Shown: positions 33,321-45,574 of the stretch, piece after piece
How positions within the stretch are numbered: the stretch's first letter is position 1
How the letters are laid out: the number at the start of each line of letters is the position of its first letter
Source of the DNA: Gammaproteobacteria bacterium
GTDB taxonomy: Bacteria > Pseudomonadota > Gammaproteobacteria > JAPPPA01
Reading direction: 5' to 3'
DNA: 54,901 bases
Assembly (NCBI GenBank): GCA_030425645.1
Contig: JAUHZK010000004.1
Coordinates: forward strand, 125,100-180,000
Notes under the pieces: generated by a model
Databases searched by the model: none
What the model saw: the letters and a program-made list of their open reading frames with translations, nothing else
Told to the model about the DNA's origin: nothing
Position numbers and translations under genes: made by a program

Positions 33321-33835
33321 TGGAGCAGCGATCTATTTTTCTAGTCGGCCCGATGGGGGCTGGTAAGACTACGCTTGGGAAGCGTTTGGCGAAGGCGCTA
33401 CGGCGGGAGTTCTATGATTCCGATTATGTGATTGAGGAGCGCACAGGCGTCGACATTCCTTATATTTTTGAGAAGGAAGGCGAGACCGGCTTTCGTAAGC
33501 GCGAAGTGGCGGTGATTGATGAGCTGACCCAGTTGCCGGAGTTGATTGTTGCGACTGGTGGTGGCGCGGTGACTCAAGAGGAAAATCGCCGCAACCTGAT
33601 TAACCGCGGCATTGTGGTTTACTTAGAGACTCCGGTAGAACTGCAAATGGCGCGTACTGCGCGTTGCGACAATCGGCCTCTGTTGGCGGTGGACGACCGA
33701 CAGCAGAAGCTGGCGGAGCTTTATGAATATCGTCATCCGCTGTATCAAGAAGTTGCCGATATTACGGTGCTGACGGGTCAGGAAAGTGCGGCGGCGTTAT
33801 GTAAACGCATTCTGCGAGAAGTAGAAGCTCTATAA
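33320..33835 (+). CDS. aroK: Shikimate kinase
   Basis: 171 residues. The Walker A is GPMGAGKTTLGKRL. Shikimate-binding motifs are FYDSD, EKEGETGFRKRE and VATGGGAV, and the lid contains RCDNRPLL. It phosphorylates shikimate in aromatic amino acid synthesis. The ATG overlaps the preceding stop (TAATG), and aroB follows after 38 bases. Confidence 0.96.
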   Translation: MEQRSIFLVGPMGAGKTTLGKRLAKALRREFYDSDYVIEERTGVDIPYIFEKEGETGFRKREVAVIDELTQLPELIVATGGGAVTQEENRRNLINRGIVVYLETPVELQMARTARCDNRPLLAVDDRQQKLAELYEYRHPLYQEVADITVLTGQESAAALCKRILREVEAL

Positions 33836-33873
33836 TTGCCGCATTCTTAGTCTTTTTGCGTTCTTAAAATTCC

Positions 33874-34953
33874 ATGCAAACACTGAATGTTGATCTAGGT
33901 GATCGCAGCTATCCGATTCATATTGGCGCAGATTTGCTCTCGCAGCCTGAGCTGTTGGCTCCGCATATTGCTGGCAAGCAAGTGCTGGTGGTTAGTAATG
34001 AAACCGTTGCGCCTTTATACCTAGAGACGCTTAAAGCCAGTCTTGCTGATTATCAAGTCGATACCGTGGTGCTGCCAGATGGTGAGCGCTATAAAACCCT
34101 TGAAACTTTAAATCTAATTTTTGACGTGGCGTTGGAAAAGCGGCACTCGCGTAATACAACCTTGATCGCCTTGGGTGGCGGCGTGGTCGGTGACATGTGC
34201 GGTTTCGCGGCGGCTGCTTACCAGCGCGGCGTGAAATTTATTCAGATTCCAACTACCTTACTGTCGCAGGTGGACTCCTCTGTCGGTGGCAAGACGGGCG
34301 TTAATCACGCCTTAGGTAAAAACATGATTGGCGCCTTCTGGCAGCCGCAACTGGTGTTGGCAGACACTACCGTGTTGAGTACCTTGCCGGAACGAGAGCT
34401 ATCGGCTGGTATTGCTGAGGTCATCAAATACGGCCTGCTTGGCGATGCGCCGTTTATTGATTGGCTAGAAGACAATATGTCGGCACTGCTAGCAAAAGAT
34501 GAGGCGGCATTAACTTATGCCATCCATCGCTCTTGCCAGAATAAGGCCGACGTGGTGGCGCGTGACGAACGCGAAGGTAGTGTGCGTGCTTGGTTAAACC
34601 TTGGTCATACTTTTGGTCATGCCATTGAGCACAGTTTGGGCTATGGCGAGTGGTTGCATGGTGAGGCGGTTGGTGCCGGTATGGTGATGGCGGCGGATAT
34701 GTCGGCTCGCTTGGGCTGGATTAGTCGCGCCGATGCGGAGCGGGCAACACAATTGATTGCTGCAGCTAGATTACCTATCAAGGCGCCTAGCAGCATGACC
34801 GAAGAGCAGTTTCTATCAGCGATGGCGGTTGATAAAAAGGTTTTGGATGGCCAGTTGCGCTTGGTGCTGCTAAAAGCCTTAGGTGAGGCAGTGGTAACCG
34901 CCGATTTTGAACCTTCTGCCTTGTTGGCAACTATCAACGAGTCGCTGTCTTAG
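33874..34953 (+). CDS. aroB: 3-dehydroquinate synthase
   Basis: 359 residues. Visible NAD-binding and catalytic motifs are [65 protein letters not shown] and [13 protein letters not shown] (metal-binding His). It makes 3-dehydroquinate from DAHP. It follows aroK in the same operon. The usual next gene in Pseudomonas, the SPOR-domain protein DamX, is missing here. Confidence 0.96.
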   Translation: MQTLNVDLGDRSYPIHIGADLLSQPELLAPHIAGKQVLVVSNETVAPLYLETLKASLADYQVDTVVLPDGERYKTLETLNLIFDVALEKRHSRNTTLIALGGGVVGDMCGFAAAAYQRGVKFIQIPTTLLSQVDSSVGGKTGVNHALGKNMIGAFWQPQLVLADTTVLSTLPERELSAGIAEVIKYGLLGDAPFIDWLEDNMSALLAKDEAALTYAIHRSCQNKADVVARDEREGSVRAWLNLGHTFGHAIEHSLGYGEWLHGEAVGAGMVMAADMSARLGWISRADAERATQLIAAARLPIKAPSSMTEEQFLSAMAVDKKVLDGQLRLVLLKALGEAVVTADFEPSALLATINESLS

Positions 34954-35262
34954 CTTCTATCGCCGCAATGGCTGATTAGCGCCCGCAAAGCGGCACTTGC
35001 TAAGGCTGCTGGCGTTTGTGTCGCAGCGCACAACTGGAAGCAAATCTCCAAATATGGCAGAATACGCAGCCCGTTTTTGCCCGCCTGGATCTGTTTTTCG
35101 CAGGCTTGTTGGGGCTTAAGTTTTTGATTTAACAGTTTATTTGTCTGGCTTGCTAGCAATTCTATGCGGGAAATAGAACTGCGCGAAAGCATGCTGGAGC
35201 CCGCCTTGCAGCGCGCAAATCGCTATTTGTTGCCTGTGTGGCCGTTACCACAGGAAAAGTTC
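34954..35262 (+). promoter_or_regulatory. aroB-gltB intergenic region, likely gltB promoter and leader
   Basis: There are 309 bases with no convincing gene. The part near 35090-35165 is AT-rich and is the probable promoter and upstream region of gltB, though I could not fix a confident -35/-10 pair. A longer in-frame start for gltB at 35164 exists but lacks family similarity. The true start is preceded by AGGA. Confidence 0.35.
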
Positions 35263-38200
35263 ATGGCTAACACGTCTATGACCTCTTTTGACTTAGAAAA
35301 CAGTTTGTATCGCCCAGAGTTTGAGCGCGATAACTGTGGCTTTGGTTTGATTGCCAATATGGATGGCAAAGCTAGCCACTGGTTAGTTGAAACTGCCATT
35401 GAGGCGCTAGAGCGCATGACTCACCGTGGTGGTATCGCCGCTGACGGTAAAACCGGTGACGGCGCTGGTCTGCTTCTAGGTAAGCCAGATGCATTCTTCC
35501 GTACCGTAGCTGAAGAAGCCGGTATTTCCCTAGCTGAGCTGTACACCGCCGGCATGGTGTTCCTAAACACTGATGAAGCTAAAGCGGATACAGCGCGTAA
35601 AGCCATTGAAGCGGGCCTAACCGCACAAGGTCTAGAAGTGGCCGGCTGGCGTGTAGTGCCTGTTGACCCTGACGTATGTGGCGAAATGGCGCGCGCCGCC
35701 TTGCCGCAAATGGAGCAAGTATTTGTAAACGCTCCAGCAGGCACTAGCGAGCAAGACTTCCAAGTGAAGCTATTCGTTGCTCGTCGTAACGCCGAGAACA
35801 GCATTAAAGATGATGAGATGTTCTACATCCCGTCACTATCAGCCCATGTAATTTCTTACAAAGGCTTGGTGATGCCAGTGGATATGACCAAGTTCTACAA
35901 AGACTTGGGCGACCCACGCATGGAATCAGCCATTGCTGTATTCCACCAGCGCTTCTCAACCAACACCTTGCCGCAGTGGAAATTGGCACAGCCATTCCGC
36001 TACTTGGCGCATAACGGTGAGATCAACACCATTCGTGGCAACCGTAACTGGGCCACTGCGCGTTCATTCAAATTTGATACCGACGCGTTACCAATGGACG
36101 AAATTCGCCCACTGGTAAACCTAGATGGTTCTGACTCATCGTCGCTAGATAACATGCTTGAAGTGTTACTAGCCGGTGGTATGGATATCTTCCACGCCAT
36201 GCGTACTTTGATTCCGCCCGCCTGGCAGAACATTCACAACATGGACTCTAGCTTGCGTGCGTTCTACGAATTCAACGCCATGCACATGGAGCCATGGGAC
36301 GGCCCAGCCGGTATCGTTCTAACCGACGGCCGCTACGCCGCTTGTACGCTAGACCGTAATGGCCTACGTCCAGCGCGTTACGTTGTGACTGATTCGGCTG
36401 CGGCTGGTCGTCACATCACCCTCGCCTCAGAAGTAGGTGTGTGGGAATACGAAGCCGCCGAAGTGGTTGCCAAAGGTCGCTTGAAGCCGGGCCAAATGCT
36501 GGCTGCTGATACCCAAACCGGCGAGCTACTACTGCCTGAAGACATCGACGCCATCGTTAAGTCTGGCAACCCATACAAGCAGTGGCTGCACGAAGGCGTG
36601 ATCCAGCTGGAATCAAGCCTAAAAGACAGCGACATCTCGCCAATGGATGCCGAGCTGTTTGACGTTTACCAAAAAATGTTCTTGCTCAGCTTTGAAGAGC
36701 GCGACCAAGTGGTTCGTGTACTTGCCGAAGCTGGCCAAGAGGCCATCGGCTCGATGGGTGATGACACCCCGTTCGCGGTGCTGTCAGAAAAAGCGCGTAG
36801 CTTGTACGACTACTTCCGTCAGCAGTTTGCGCAGGTAACCAACCCGCCAATCGATCCGCTGCGTGAGCAAATTGTGATGTCGCTAGAGACCATCTTTGGT
36901 CGTGAGCGCAACCTGTTTGATATTAACGCCGATCACGCCAAGCGTATTACCGTTGATAGCCCCGTGCTTTCAACCGGCAAATACCAAAAACTGCTTGAGC
37001 TAGACAATGCTGACTACCAAAAAGTCATCATCAGCCTAAGCTACCCAGAAGGCGGCGATCTAGAAAGTGCAATCAACTCGGTTGCTGACCAAGCTGAAGC
37101 CGCGGTTAAAGCCGGCACCACCATTGTTGTGCTGTCTGACCGTGATCTAGAAAAAGGCCAACTACCTGTTCACGCTTTGCTAGCCACTGGTGCAGTTCAC
37201 CACCGCCTAGTAAAAGCCGGCCTGCGTTGTGACGCAAACATCGTGGTTGATACAGCGACTGCGCGTGACTCACATCACTTTGCATGCCTTATCGGCTACG
37301 GCGCTACCGCCGTGCACCCATACTTGGCATACGAAGCGCTATACGACATGCGCCATCGCACCAGCGAAATCAGCGACGATCGCACTGTTGGCGAGCTTCG
37401 CCGTGCGTTCCGTAAAGGTATTAACAAAGGCCTTTACAAAATCATGTCAAAGATGGGTATTTCCAGCATCGCCAGCTACCGTGGTTCGCAGTTGTTCGAA
37501 TCTGTGGGCTTGGCTGACGAAGTGGTTGACCTATGCTTCACCGGCACCACTAACCGCGTTAAAGGTTCTGAGTTTGTCGACCTGCATGGCGACCAAGCTG
37601 ACCTAGCCAAACTGGCTTGGAACAAGCGTAAGCCGCTCGACCAAGGTGGCCTGCTGAAATACGTTCATGGTGGCGAATACCACGCCTACAACCCAGACGT
37701 GATTCAAACCTTGCACCAAGCCGTGCAAGACACCGACCGCAACGCTTACGACCGTTACGCCGCGCTATGTAATGAGCGCCCGGTAACAACCATCCGTGAT
37801 CTATTCGCGCTGAACTCAGACCGCGAAGCCATCAGCGTTGATGACGTAGAGCCGCTAGAAAGCATCTACAAGCGCTTTGACTCAGCCGGTATGTCGCTGG
37901 GCGCGTTAGCGCCAGAAGCGCACGAAGCCTTAGCTATCGCGATGAACCGCCTTGGCGGTCGCTCAAACTCAGGTGAGGGCGGGGAAGCTGTTGAGCGTTA
38001 CGGCAATGAGAAAGTTTCAAAAATTAAGCAGATCGCGTCAGGTCGTTTCGGTGTTACGCCGCACTACCTAGTAAACGCCGAAGTACTGCAAATTAAAGTC
38101 GCACAAGGCGCTAAGCCGGGCGAAGGCGGTCAGCTGCCGGGTCACAAAGTAGTCGGCATTATTGCCAAGCTACGTTACGCGACCCCAGGCGTGGCCCTAA

Positions 38201-39747
38201 TTTCGCCACCGCCGCACCACGACATTTACTCAATCGAAGATTTAGCCCAGCTCATCTTTGACTTGAAGCAAGTAAACCCGAAAGCACTGGTTTCTGTGAA
38301 GCTAGTAGCTGAGCCGGGCGTGGGCACCATTGCTGCGGGTGTGGCAAAAGCCTATGCCGACTTGATTACCATTTCTGGTTACGACGGCGGTACCGGCGCA
38401 TCACCACTGACTTCAGTGCGTTATGCCGGTTCTCCATTCGAGTTGGGTCTGTCTGAAACGCATCAAACGCTGCGCGCGAATGACCTTCGCGACAAAGTAC
38501 GCGTACAAACAGACGGCGGCCTAAAAACCGGCCTAGACGTGATTAAAGCGGCCATCTTGGGTGCCGAGAGCTTCGGCTTTGGTACCGGCCCAATGGTGGC
38601 GCTAGGTTGCAAATACCTCCGTATTTGTCACCTCAACAACTGCGCGACCGGTGTTGCTACGCAAAACAACGTGCTGCGTATGAAGCACTTCATCGGCCTG
38701 CCAGAAATGGTGATGAACTACTTCCGCTTCGTGGCTGAAGAGACCCGTGAAATTCTTGCCAGCATGGGCTACAGCTCGCTGGAAGAAATCATTGGTCAAA
38801 CACACTTGCTAGAAATTTTAGAAGGCAAAACAGAGAAGCAGAAGAAGCTAGACCTTAGCCCAATTCTGTCGACTGGCGGTTTGGTGGACAAGGCGCAGTA
38901 CTGCGTAGCGCCACAAAACGACCCATACGACAAAGGCTTGCTTGCTGAGAAAATGGTTGAAGACATGCTCTCTACCATTGAAGGCAAAACCGGCGGCGAA
39001 TTTAGCTTTGACGTACGTAACACTGACCGTTCAATCGGTGCGCGTGTGTCAGGCGAAATCGCATTGCGCCACGGCAACTTGGGTATGGATGAGCAGCCGC
39101 TGAATGTACGTTTGAAAGGTACTGCGGGTCAGTCATTCGGTGTATGGAACGCCGGCGGCCTGAACATGTATCTGGAAGGCGACGCTAACGACTACGTTGG
39201 TAAAGGCATGGCAGGCGGCAAACTGGTGATTTACCCACCAGAAGGCTCCGGCTTTAAGTCGAACGAAGCCAGCATCATTGGTAACACCTGTCTATACGGC
39301 GCCACTGGCGGCCACCTATATGCGGCCGGCATGGCTGGTGAGCGTTTTGGTGTGCGTAACTCAGGTGCCACCGCGGTGGTAGAAGGCGTGGGCGACCACG
39401 GCTGCGAATACATGACCGGCGGCTGCATGGTGATTCTGGGTAGCACTGGTGTGAACTTCGGTGCCGGTATGACCGGCGGCTTCGCCTATGTGCTCGACGA
39501 AGATCGTCAGTTTGTTGATCGTTACAACAACGAGCTAATCGATATTCATCGCCTCACCCCAGAAGCGCTAGAAGCGCACCGTCACTACTTGCGCAACATG
39601 ATTGAAGCGCATGTAGCTGAAACCGGCTCAAGCTGGGCGAAAGAAATTCTGGCAGATTTCCGTACTTATCTGCCTAACTTCTGGTTAGTTAAACCTAAGG
39701 CCTCAGAAATTGGTGGCCTGCTAGACGCGCTTCTTAAAGCCGCGTAA
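35263..39747 (+). CDS. gltB: Glutamate synthase large subunit
   Basis: 1494 residues from the ATG at 35263, with AGGA upstream. The glutaminase (GATase2) domain starts at [12 protein letters not shown]; the Cys of NCGFG is the nucleophile after removal of a short propeptide. The FMN-binding synthase domain lies in roughly the third quarter ([39 protein letters not shown]). The 3Fe-4S cysteines are in [26 protein letters not shown] beta-helix closes the protein. It turns glutamine and 2-oxoglutarate into two glutamates with NADPH. Codon usage is strongly biased to CTA for leucine, unlike the neighbouring pilus genes. Confidence 0.97.
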   Translation: MANTSMTSFDLENSLYRPEFERDNCGFGLIANMDGKASHWLVETAIEALERMTHRGGIAADGKTGDGAGLLLGKPDAFFRTVAEEAGISLAELYTAGMVFLNTDEAKADTARKAIEAGLTAQGLEVAGWRVVPVDPDVCGEMARAALPQMEQVFVNAPAGTSEQDFQVKLFVARRNAENSIKDDEMFYIPSLSAHVISYKGLVMPVDMTKFYKDLGDPRMESAIAVFHQRFSTNTLPQWKLAQPFRYLAHNGEINTIRGNRNWATARSFKFDTDALPMDEIRPLVNLDGSDSSSLDNMLEVLLAGGMDIFHAMRTLIPPAWQNIHNMDSSLRAFYEFNAMHMEPWDGPAGIVLTDGRYAACTLDRNGLRPARYVVTDSAAAGRHITLASEVGVWEYEAAEVVAKGRLKPGQMLAADTQTGELLLPEDIDAIVKSGNPYKQWLHEGVIQLESSLKDSDISPMDAELFDVYQKMFLLSFEERDQVVRVLAEAGQEAIGSMGDDTPFAVLSEKARSLYDYFRQQFAQVTNPPIDPLREQIVMSLETIFGRERNLFDINADHAKRITVDSPVLSTGKYQKLLELDNADYQKVIISLSYPEGGDLESAINSVADQAEAAVKAGTTIVVLSDRDLEKGQLPVHALLATGAVHHRLVKAGLRCDANIVVDTATARDSHHFACLIGYGATAVHPYLAYEALYDMRHRTSEISDDRTVGELRRAFRKGINKGLYKIMSKMGISSIASYRGSQLFESVGLADEVVDLCFTGTTNRVKGSEFVDLHGDQADLAKLAWNKRKPLDQGGLLKYVHGGEYHAYNPDVIQTLHQAVQDTDRNAYDRYAALCNERPVTTIRDLFALNSDREAISVDDVEPLESIYKRFDSAGMSLGALAPEAHEALAIAMNRLGGRSNSGEGGEAVERYGNEKVSKIKQIASGRFGVTPHYLVNAEVLQIKVAQGAKPGEGGQLPGHKVVGIIAKLRYATPGVALISPPPHHDIYSIEDLAQLIFDLKQVNPKALVSVKLVAEPGVGTIAAGVAKAYADLITISGYDGGTGASPLTSVRYAGSPFELGLSETHQTLRANDLRDKVRVQTDGGLKTGLDVIKAAILGAESFGFGTGPMVALGCKYLRICHLNNCATGVATQNNVLRMKHFIGLPEMVMNYFRFVAEETREILASMGYSSLEEIIGQTHLLEILEGKTEKQKKLDLSPILSTGGLVDKAQYCVAPQNDPYDKGLLAEKMVEDMLSTIEGKTGGEFSFDVRNTDRSIGARVSGEIALRHGNLGMDEQPLNVRLKGTAGQSFGVWNAGGLNMYLEGDANDYVGKGMAGGKLVIYPPEGSGFKSNEASIIGNTCLYGATGGHLYAAGMAGERFGVRNSGATAVVEGVGDHGCEYMTGGCMVILGSTGVNFGAGMTGGFAYVLDEDRQFVDRYNNELIDIHRLTPEALEAHRHYLRNMIEAHVAETGSSWAKEILADFRTYLPNFWLVKPKASEIGGLLDALLKAA

Positions 39748-39770
39748 GCCAGTAGGAAGGAAAATAATAG

Positions 39771-41180
<1,410 letters not shown>

Positions 41181-41201
41181 ATAACTCCAAAATTCAGAAA
41201 T

Positions 41202-41230
41202 AAAAAAGCCGGGCATTGCCCGGCTTTTTT
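41202..41230. terminator. Bidirectional terminator after gltD
   Basis: GCCGGGC and GCCCGGC form a 7-bp stem around an ATT loop, extended by flanking A6 and T6 runs. It serves gltD and the convergent small membrane protein gene. Confidence 0.9.
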
Positions 41231-41246
41231 ATGCTGAAGGGTGTTG

Positions 41247-41450
41247 TTATCGCGGCTTGCGATCCGAATAGTCGCCCAAATCCTTAGCGCCCATATAAAT
41301 TTCCATGGCTAGGAAAATCACTACCAGTGCGCCAAGCACTAGTGAAATTTTCACAGGGGCGTTTTCGGTGCCAACTAGTAGAAAAGAGATAATCGCGCCG
41401 ATGATGGCGATCACAAGATAAATCGGAGTGAGGTTGTTAGGTCGTTTCAC
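41247..41450 (-). CDS. Small two-helix membrane protein, unknown
   Basis: 67 residues from a GTG start. Two membrane helices (about 9-26 and 33-51) are followed by a charged tail (GAKDLGDYSDRKPR). I do not recognise a family. It is divergent from the next gene across 169 bases. The start has only a weak GGA-type ribosome site. Confidence 0.6.
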   Translation of the reverse strand: MKRPNNLTPIYLVIAIIGAIISFLLVGTENAPVKISLVLGALVVIFLAMEIYMGAKDLGDYSDRKPR

Positions 41451-41619
41451 GGTGTGTATCCGTTTTTAGGGTTGATGAGTACATTTTATCCTGTTTTCTG
41501 CCATCGGTCTTACTCGTCTTTTGTGCTGGGCACGGAGGCTTGTTTATCTTGCCAAGGCATGAGTTTATGATGTGCGCTAAGGCGCTAACCCCTGATGCCG
41601 GTTATATAAAGAAGAATAA

Positions 41620-42231
41620 ATGAATAACACTCGTAGTGAATTGATGCTGTTAGGGCTAACTGTGTTTGCGCAGTTGCTAATTATGATTTTAGTGCCGGCG
41701 ATGGTGGCGATTGATGCGATTTACTATGGCGGCGCTGTGGACGAGTCGTCGGCGACAGAGTATGCGCAAGAAAGCCTAGTGCTATTGGCGGCGTTGTTAT
41801 ACGGCTGGGGTGCTTATAAGCAACCGGCGAGTCGTGGCGCTTTAATTCTGTTGGCGGGCTTGTTGGGATGTATGTTTATCCGCGAGCAAGACGTAGTGTT
41901 TGACCAAATCTCGCACGGTGCTTGGGTTTATCCGGCTTGGTCTTTAGCTTTTCTAAGTATTTTTGGCGCTTGGCGAAACCGTGGTACCACTTTGCCGATG
42001 GTGTTAACGCTAAGAACGCAGCCGTTTTTTGCTTACTTGAGCTTAGGTTTATTGATTCTGATCGGTTTTAGTCGACTGTTTGGCACCGGTTCTTTATGGG
42101 AAGCGGTGGTGCCGGAAGTTAACGACTGGCGGATTAAAACCGCGGTACAAGAAGGCTTGGAACTATTGGGCTACGCGCTGGTGTTTTATAGCGCGCTGGT
42201 TTTTACTGCGCAAAACAAACGCGCGAGCTAA
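41620..42231 (+). CDS. Multi-pass membrane protein, unknown
   Basis: 203 residues with about six hydrophobic segments, including LLGLTVFAQLLIMILVP, VLLAALLYGWGAY, GALILLAGLLGCMFI and a final GYALVFYSALVF. Possible polar pairs inside the membrane are EYAQES and FIREQDVVFDQISHG. No family assigned. AAGAAG lies just upstream of the ATG. A run of nine C follows the stop. Confidence 0.65.
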   Translation: MNNTRSELMLLGLTVFAQLLIMILVPAMVAIDAIYYGGAVDESSATEYAQESLVLLAALLYGWGAYKQPASRGALILLAGLLGCMFIREQDVVFDQISHGAWVYPAWSLAFLSIFGAWRNRGTTLPMVLTLRTQPFFAYLSLGLLILIGFSRLFGTGSLWEAVVPEVNDWRIKTAVQEGLELLGYALVFYSALVFTAQNKRAS

Positions 42232-42282
42232 GCTGCCCCCCCCCTTGCCTTGGCGACGAGGCCCCTGCCTAAGCCTTTTGTA

Positions 42283-42681
42283 CTAGGGTTTCTGTTTCTT
42301 CTCTAAGTGGCGCTGTTTGGCGGCTTTTCTTTCCGCAGGCGTCATGTTTTTCCAGCGCTCTTTCAGCGCGCGCCGTTCATCAGCCGGTAGTTTTTGCCAG
42401 CGTTCACGTAAGGCTTCCCGCTGATGCTTAGGTAGCTGGCGGAAGTTGCGCATCCGCTGGGTTAGCGATTTGCGTTCCTCTGGTGTCATTTGTTGCCACT
42501 GCTGAGCACGCTGCTGCAGTTTGTACTGGCGTGCTTCGGGGATTTTCTGCCAGTGCGGTTTAACCGGCGCTAGTGTTTGTTGCTCGGACTCAGACAGCTC
42601 GTTCCAGTCGAGCGCCCAGGCGCTGGACGCCATGGCGACTAGCAGCAGGGTGCCAATAGTGCGTTTAGCTAGTGCTTTCAT
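42283..42681 (-). CDS. Periplasmic DUF3106-like protein
   Basis: 132 residues. A signal peptide (ends SAWA) is followed by short repeated helical units W..L...E...L, with motifs such as MTPEERKSLTQRMRNFRQLP, LPADERRALKERWKNMTPAERKA. This repeated L-x-P-x-E-R-x-x-L pattern is typical of DUF3106. The charged, helical shape suggests a binding or buffering role in the periplasm. It overlaps the preceding anti-sigma-like gene by 17 bases and is the third gene of the sigma factor operon. Confidence 0.78.
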   Translation of the reverse strand: MKALAKRTIGTLLLVAMASSAWALDWNELSESEQQTLAPVKPHWQKIPEARQYKLQQRAQQWQQMTPEERKSLTQRMRNFRQLPKHQREALRERWQKLPADERRALKERWKNMTPAERKAAKQRHLEKKQKP

Positions 42682-43048
42682 TGTCTAAGCTCCACTCCAA
42701 ATATTCCATGGTTTGAAAGAACTCCAAGTCCTCGTCGGCGGCGATCAGTTCGATCGGCATCGGAGAGGTGGTTGGCGCGTTAGTCGGCAGTCCGGGCGCA
42801 ATTACAACGGCGCTGACGGCGGCAGCTACTAGGCCAGCACCCGCTAACCAGGGTGTAGTACCCCAGCTTTTGCGACGTGCGCTGCGCTGGCCGCGTTCAT
42901 AGTCTTGTACGGCTTGGCGGCGGGCTTGGCTTAGGCGTTCGCTAATATGCTCAGGCATGTCCATGCCTTGGTCTAATGCTTGGCCTTGACGGTTGTCCGC
43001 TTCAGGGTTGCGCCAAGGTTTTTGCGGGTCGTGTTGGAAAGTATTCAT
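42665..43048 (-). CDS. Single-pass membrane protein, anti-sigma-like (DUF3619-type)
   Basis: 127 residues. A soluble N-terminal half (HISERLSQARRQAVQDYERGQRS) is followed by one membrane helix (WLAGAGLVAAAVSAVVIAPGL) and an acidic tail (AADEDLEFFQTMEYLEWSLD). The layout, with a cytoplasmic helix and one membrane segment next to a sigma factor gene, fits an anti-sigma factor or sensor. The name is inferred from position and form. The ATG has GAGG upstream. Confidence 0.65.
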   Translation of the reverse strand: MNTFQHDPQKPWRNPEADNRQGQALDQGMDMPEHISERLSQARRQAVQDYERGQRSARRKSWGTTPWLAGAGLVAAAVSAVVIAPGLPTNAPTTSPMPIELIAADEDLEFFQTMEYLEWSLDNESTS

Positions 43049-43059
43049 AGTGGCCTCGC

Positions 43060-43632
43060 TTATTGGCTGTTGTCTGGGAGCGCTTCTAGGTGTGCTCCGA
43101 GCTGGTGGCGAAGGAATTCTAAGGCGCGGTGCAGATGGGTTTTAACGCTGCCGCCGCTGCAACCCATGGCGGCGGCAGTTTGGGCGACATCGAGCCCCTC
43201 CCAAACGCGTAAGCAGAATGCTTCGCGTTGACGACGGGGGAGTTGGTTGATTGCTGCGTAGGCTTCGTTGGCTGCCACTTCGGCTCCGAGTAATCGCATC
43301 GGGCCGTCGTTATGCTGGCTCAGTTGCTCTAGCGGGTCGTCGCTGCTGGGGTCTTCGTTTTTGCCTATCAGTGCCTGCCAGCGGCGGCGTACATTGCTAC
43401 GCCGCAAATGGTCTTTAATGCGGTTGTTGTGAATGCGCCAGAACAAAGGTGCCCAATCGCTGGCTGGGCGGCTGCCGTATTTGTCGACTAGCGCCAGCAT
43501 GCTGTCTTGGGTGATATCAGCGGCGTCATCGGGATTGTTAACGGCGGCCACGGCAATGCGCCAGGCGCGCTTTTCAACGTCCATTAAAAACAGATTGAGT
43601 TGGTTGGCTTGGCTAAGGCCGCCTCTAAGCAC
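43060..43632 (-). CDS. RNA polymerase sigma factor (sigma-70 family, ECF-like)
   Basis: 190 residues from a GTG at 43632, which has GAGGA seven bases upstream. The frame is open to a TTG at 43701 and the longer form is possible. Region 2 covers VEKRAWRIAVAAVNNPDDAADITQDSMLALVDKYG...LFWRIHNNRIKDHLRR. Region 4 covers LPRRQREAFCLRVWEGLDVAQTAAAMGCSGGSVKTHLHRALEFLRHQLG. It directs RNA polymerase to a small set of promoters. The next genes encode its probable anti-sigma partner and a periplasmic protein. The regulon cannot be deduced here. Confidence 0.88.
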   Translation of the reverse strand: MLRGGLSQANQLNLFLMDVEKRAWRIAVAAVNNPDDAADITQDSMLALVDKYGSRPASDWAPLFWRIHNNRIKDHLRRSNVRRRWQALIGKNEDPSSDDPLEQLSQHNDGPMRLLGAEVAANEAYAAINQLPRRQREAFCLRVWEGLDVAQTAAAMGCSGGSVKTHLHRALEFLRHQLGAHLEALPDNSQ

Positions 43633-43776
43633 GGTGTTTTCCTCGAGGGTTAGGTCTTGGGCGCTAGTGCCGTTGGCTGGTTGATAGTCGTTTGTTTTCA
43701 AAGCATAGTCTTTTCAGAGGACTCTGAATAGAACTAACGCATGGAGAAGCAAAAGGTTGACGTCAACCTGGCTTAT

Positions 43777-44658
43777 TTAGATCAGGTAGTGGTCCAGCAG
43801 CAGGCCGGCAAACAGCACCATGAGGTAAATGATTGAATACCCGAAGGTTTTCATTGGCAAGCTGTTGTCTTCCGGTTTAAGCATCATGGCGATGGCGTAG
43901 CCGAGGAAGATGGCGCCGGTGATAACGGCAGTGCCGAGGTAGAGCCAGCCACTCATTTGGATCAGCCACGGTAGCAGCGTGACGATAATTAGAATGACGG
44001 TGTAAAACAGAATCTGCCAGCGTGTATACCCTGACCCGTGCGTGACGGGCAGCATAGGGATGTCAACCTTGGCGTAGTCTTCGCGGCGGGCGATGGCGAG
44101 CGCCCAAAAATGTGGCGGCGTCCAGGCAAAGATAATCAAAAATAGAATCAGTGCCTCTGGGCCGACATTTCCGGTCACAGCTGCCCAGCCAAGCAACGGC
44201 GGTGCGGCGCCGGCGGCGCCACCAATGACAATATTCTGTGGCGTAGCGTGCTTAAGCCATACGGTATAAATAACGGCGTAGCCCACTAATGAAAAGAAGG
44301 TGAGTACGGCGGTTAATGGATTTACCAGCCAAATTAAAATGGCCATCGACAGGGTTCCGAGCACGCCAGCAAAAATCAGCACTTGGCGGCTATTCACGTG
44401 GCCTTGAGGTAGCGGCCGGCCTTGCGTGCGCGCCATTTTGGCGTCAAAGCGCTGATCCAGTAGCTGGTTAATGGCCGCGGCTGAGCTGGCGGCGAGCCCA
44501 ATGCCGACGGTACCGAATACCAGTACGTCTAATGGCACCATGCCGGGAGTGGCCAAAAACATGCCGATAACGGCAGTAAATAGGATTAAGGCAACTACCT
44601 TGGGCTTGCAGAGCTCTAGGTAATCATTGAATTTTAGGTTGGCGGCGTGTTGGCTCAT
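43777..44658 (-). CDS. cyoE: Protoheme IX farnesyltransferase
   Basis: 293 residues with about nine membrane helices. The UbiA-type Asp-rich motifs are [21 protein letters not shown] and, later, [14 protein letters not shown]. It makes heme O from heme B for terminal oxidases. It follows the rhodanese gene with a one-base overlap (TAATG). No oxidase genes are in this window. Confidence 0.94.
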   Translation of the reverse strand: MSQHAANLKFNDYLELCKPKVVALILFTAVIGMFLATPGMVPLDVLVFGTVGIGLAASSAAAINQLLDQRFDAKMARTQGRPLPQGHVNSRQVLIFAGVLGTLSMAILIWLVNPLTAVLTFFSLVGYAVIYTVWLKHATPQNIVIGGAAGAAPPLLGWAAVTGNVGPEALILFLIIFAWTPPHFWALAIARREDYAKVDIPMLPVTHGSGYTRWQILFYTVILIIVTLLPWLIQMSGWLYLGTAVITGAIFLGYAIAMMLKPEDNSLPMKTFGYSIIYLMVLFAGLLLDHYLI

Positions 44659-45041
44659 TAGAACGCAATCTCTCTGCCAGAGTCGCGCCAGTCGCGCATG
44701 TCGCCCACTAGGTGGTAAACCTTGTTAAAACCCTCTTCGGCCAACAAAGAGGCCGCTAAATGGGCGCGGTAGCCGCTCTCGCAATAAACTACGATCGATT
44801 TGTCGCGCCAAGCACTAAGCTCTTCTAGGTGATTAGCTAGTTGGTGCTGCGGAATATGCACCGCATCTGGAATGTGGCCACGATTATACTCGTGCCGATT
44901 GCGCACATCTAACACCAGCAGGCTGCCTTCTTCGGCAGCTAATAGCTGCTCAGGGCTCATGTTTGCAAGCGGCTTGGCTGCTAGAGGCAGGCTGGTCGCA
45001 AGGCAGATAAGCGCGGTGGTGATAAGGGCAATAAAACGCAT
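44658..45041 (-). CDS. Periplasmic rhodanese-like protein
   Basis: 126 residues from the ATG at 45041; a longer frame to 45161 runs through the terminator region. A signal peptide ([22 protein letters not shown]) is followed by a rhodanese domain with [23 protein letters not shown] and the active-site loop [16 protein letters not shown] with a catalytic Cys. It likely handles sulfur transfer in the periplasm. It is cotranscribed with cyoE. Confidence 0.86.
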   Translation of the reverse strand: MRFIALITTALICLATSLPLAAKPLANMSPEQLLAAEEGSLLVLDVRNRHEYNRGHIPDAVHIPQHQLANHLEELSAWRDKSIVVYCESGYRAHLAASLLAEEGFNKVYHLVGDMRDWRDSGREIAF

Positions 45042-45113
45042 GAGTCTGGTGCTGGTTAAGTCGGGGTATTTTAGCAGGCTGCTTAAGCCTCGGCACTCAT
45101 TAGTCGCGGACAT

Positions 45114-45152
45114 AAAAAACCCGCCCCTGAGTAAACCCGGGGGCGGGTTTTT
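45114..45152. terminator. Terminator of the rpmB-rpmG operon
   Basis: A GC-rich stem (CCCGCCCC and GGGGCGGG) with an A-run and T-run on either side lies just beyond the rpmG stop. On the minus strand it ends the ribosomal transcript. Confidence 0.85.
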
Positions 45153-45170
45153 GCGAAACAAGACTAAGCT

Positions 45171-45326
45171 TTACTTAATCTTCGCTTCTTTGTACTCAAC
45201 GTACTTACGAATGGTTGGATCGTACTTTTTAAGTACAAGCTTCTCAGTCGTGTTGCGGCGGTTCTTCATGGTGGTGTAGAAGTGACCAGTGCCGGCAGTT
45301 GAAACCATACGGATCTTTTCGCGCAT
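45171..45326 (-). CDS. rpmG: 50S ribosomal protein L33
   Basis: 51 residues beginning [19 protein letters not shown], with [19 protein letters not shown] and VEYKEAKIK at the end. It lacks the CXXC zinc motifs, so it is the zinc-independent form. It lies 11 bases after rpmB. Confidence 0.95.
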   Translation of the reverse strand: MREKIRMVSTAGTGHFYTTMKNRRNTTEKLVLKKYDPTIRKYVEYKEAKIK

Positions 45327-45337
45327 TGTTCTATTCC

Positions 45338-45574
45338 TTAAACTTTCTGGCCAGCAGCGCGCATGTCAGCAAGAACGGTGTCGATACCTTTCTTATCGAT
45401 GATGCGTAGGCCTTTAGATGATACGCGCAGGCTGATGAAGCGGTTCTCGCTTTCAACCCAGAAACGCTTGCTGTGCAAGTTCGGCAAAAAGCGACGACGT
45501 GTCTTGTTTTGCGCGTGAGAAACGTTGTTTCCGGTAGCTGGGCGCTTGCCGGTTACTTGACAAACTCGTGCCAT
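45338..45574 (-). CDS. rpmB: 50S ribosomal protein L28
   Basis: 78 residues from the ATG at 45574. It begins [28 protein letters not shown] and contains the typical [14 protein letters not shown]. The open frame extends upstream, but family and ribosome site (AAGGAACTGG) support this start. It uses CTA leucine codons, as a highly expressed gene here would. Confidence 0.95.
   Translation of the reverse strand: MARVCQVTGKRPATGNNVSHAQNKTRRRFLPNLHSKRFWVESENRFISLRVSSKGLRIIDKKGIDTVLADMRAAGQKV

Noticed and set aside
35164-35262. N-terminal extension of gltB by 33 codons
   Set aside because: It has no similarity to known GltB starts, has no ribosome site, and the ATG at 35263 has AGGA upstream.
35421-35804. 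A 127-codon open frame antisense to gltB
   Set aside because: It is a shadow of the biased codon use of gltB; no ribosome site or recognisable domain.
42236-42244. A run of nine C as a phase-variation tract
   Set aside because: It lies after the stop codon of the membrane protein gene and not in a coding or promoter region that it could switch.
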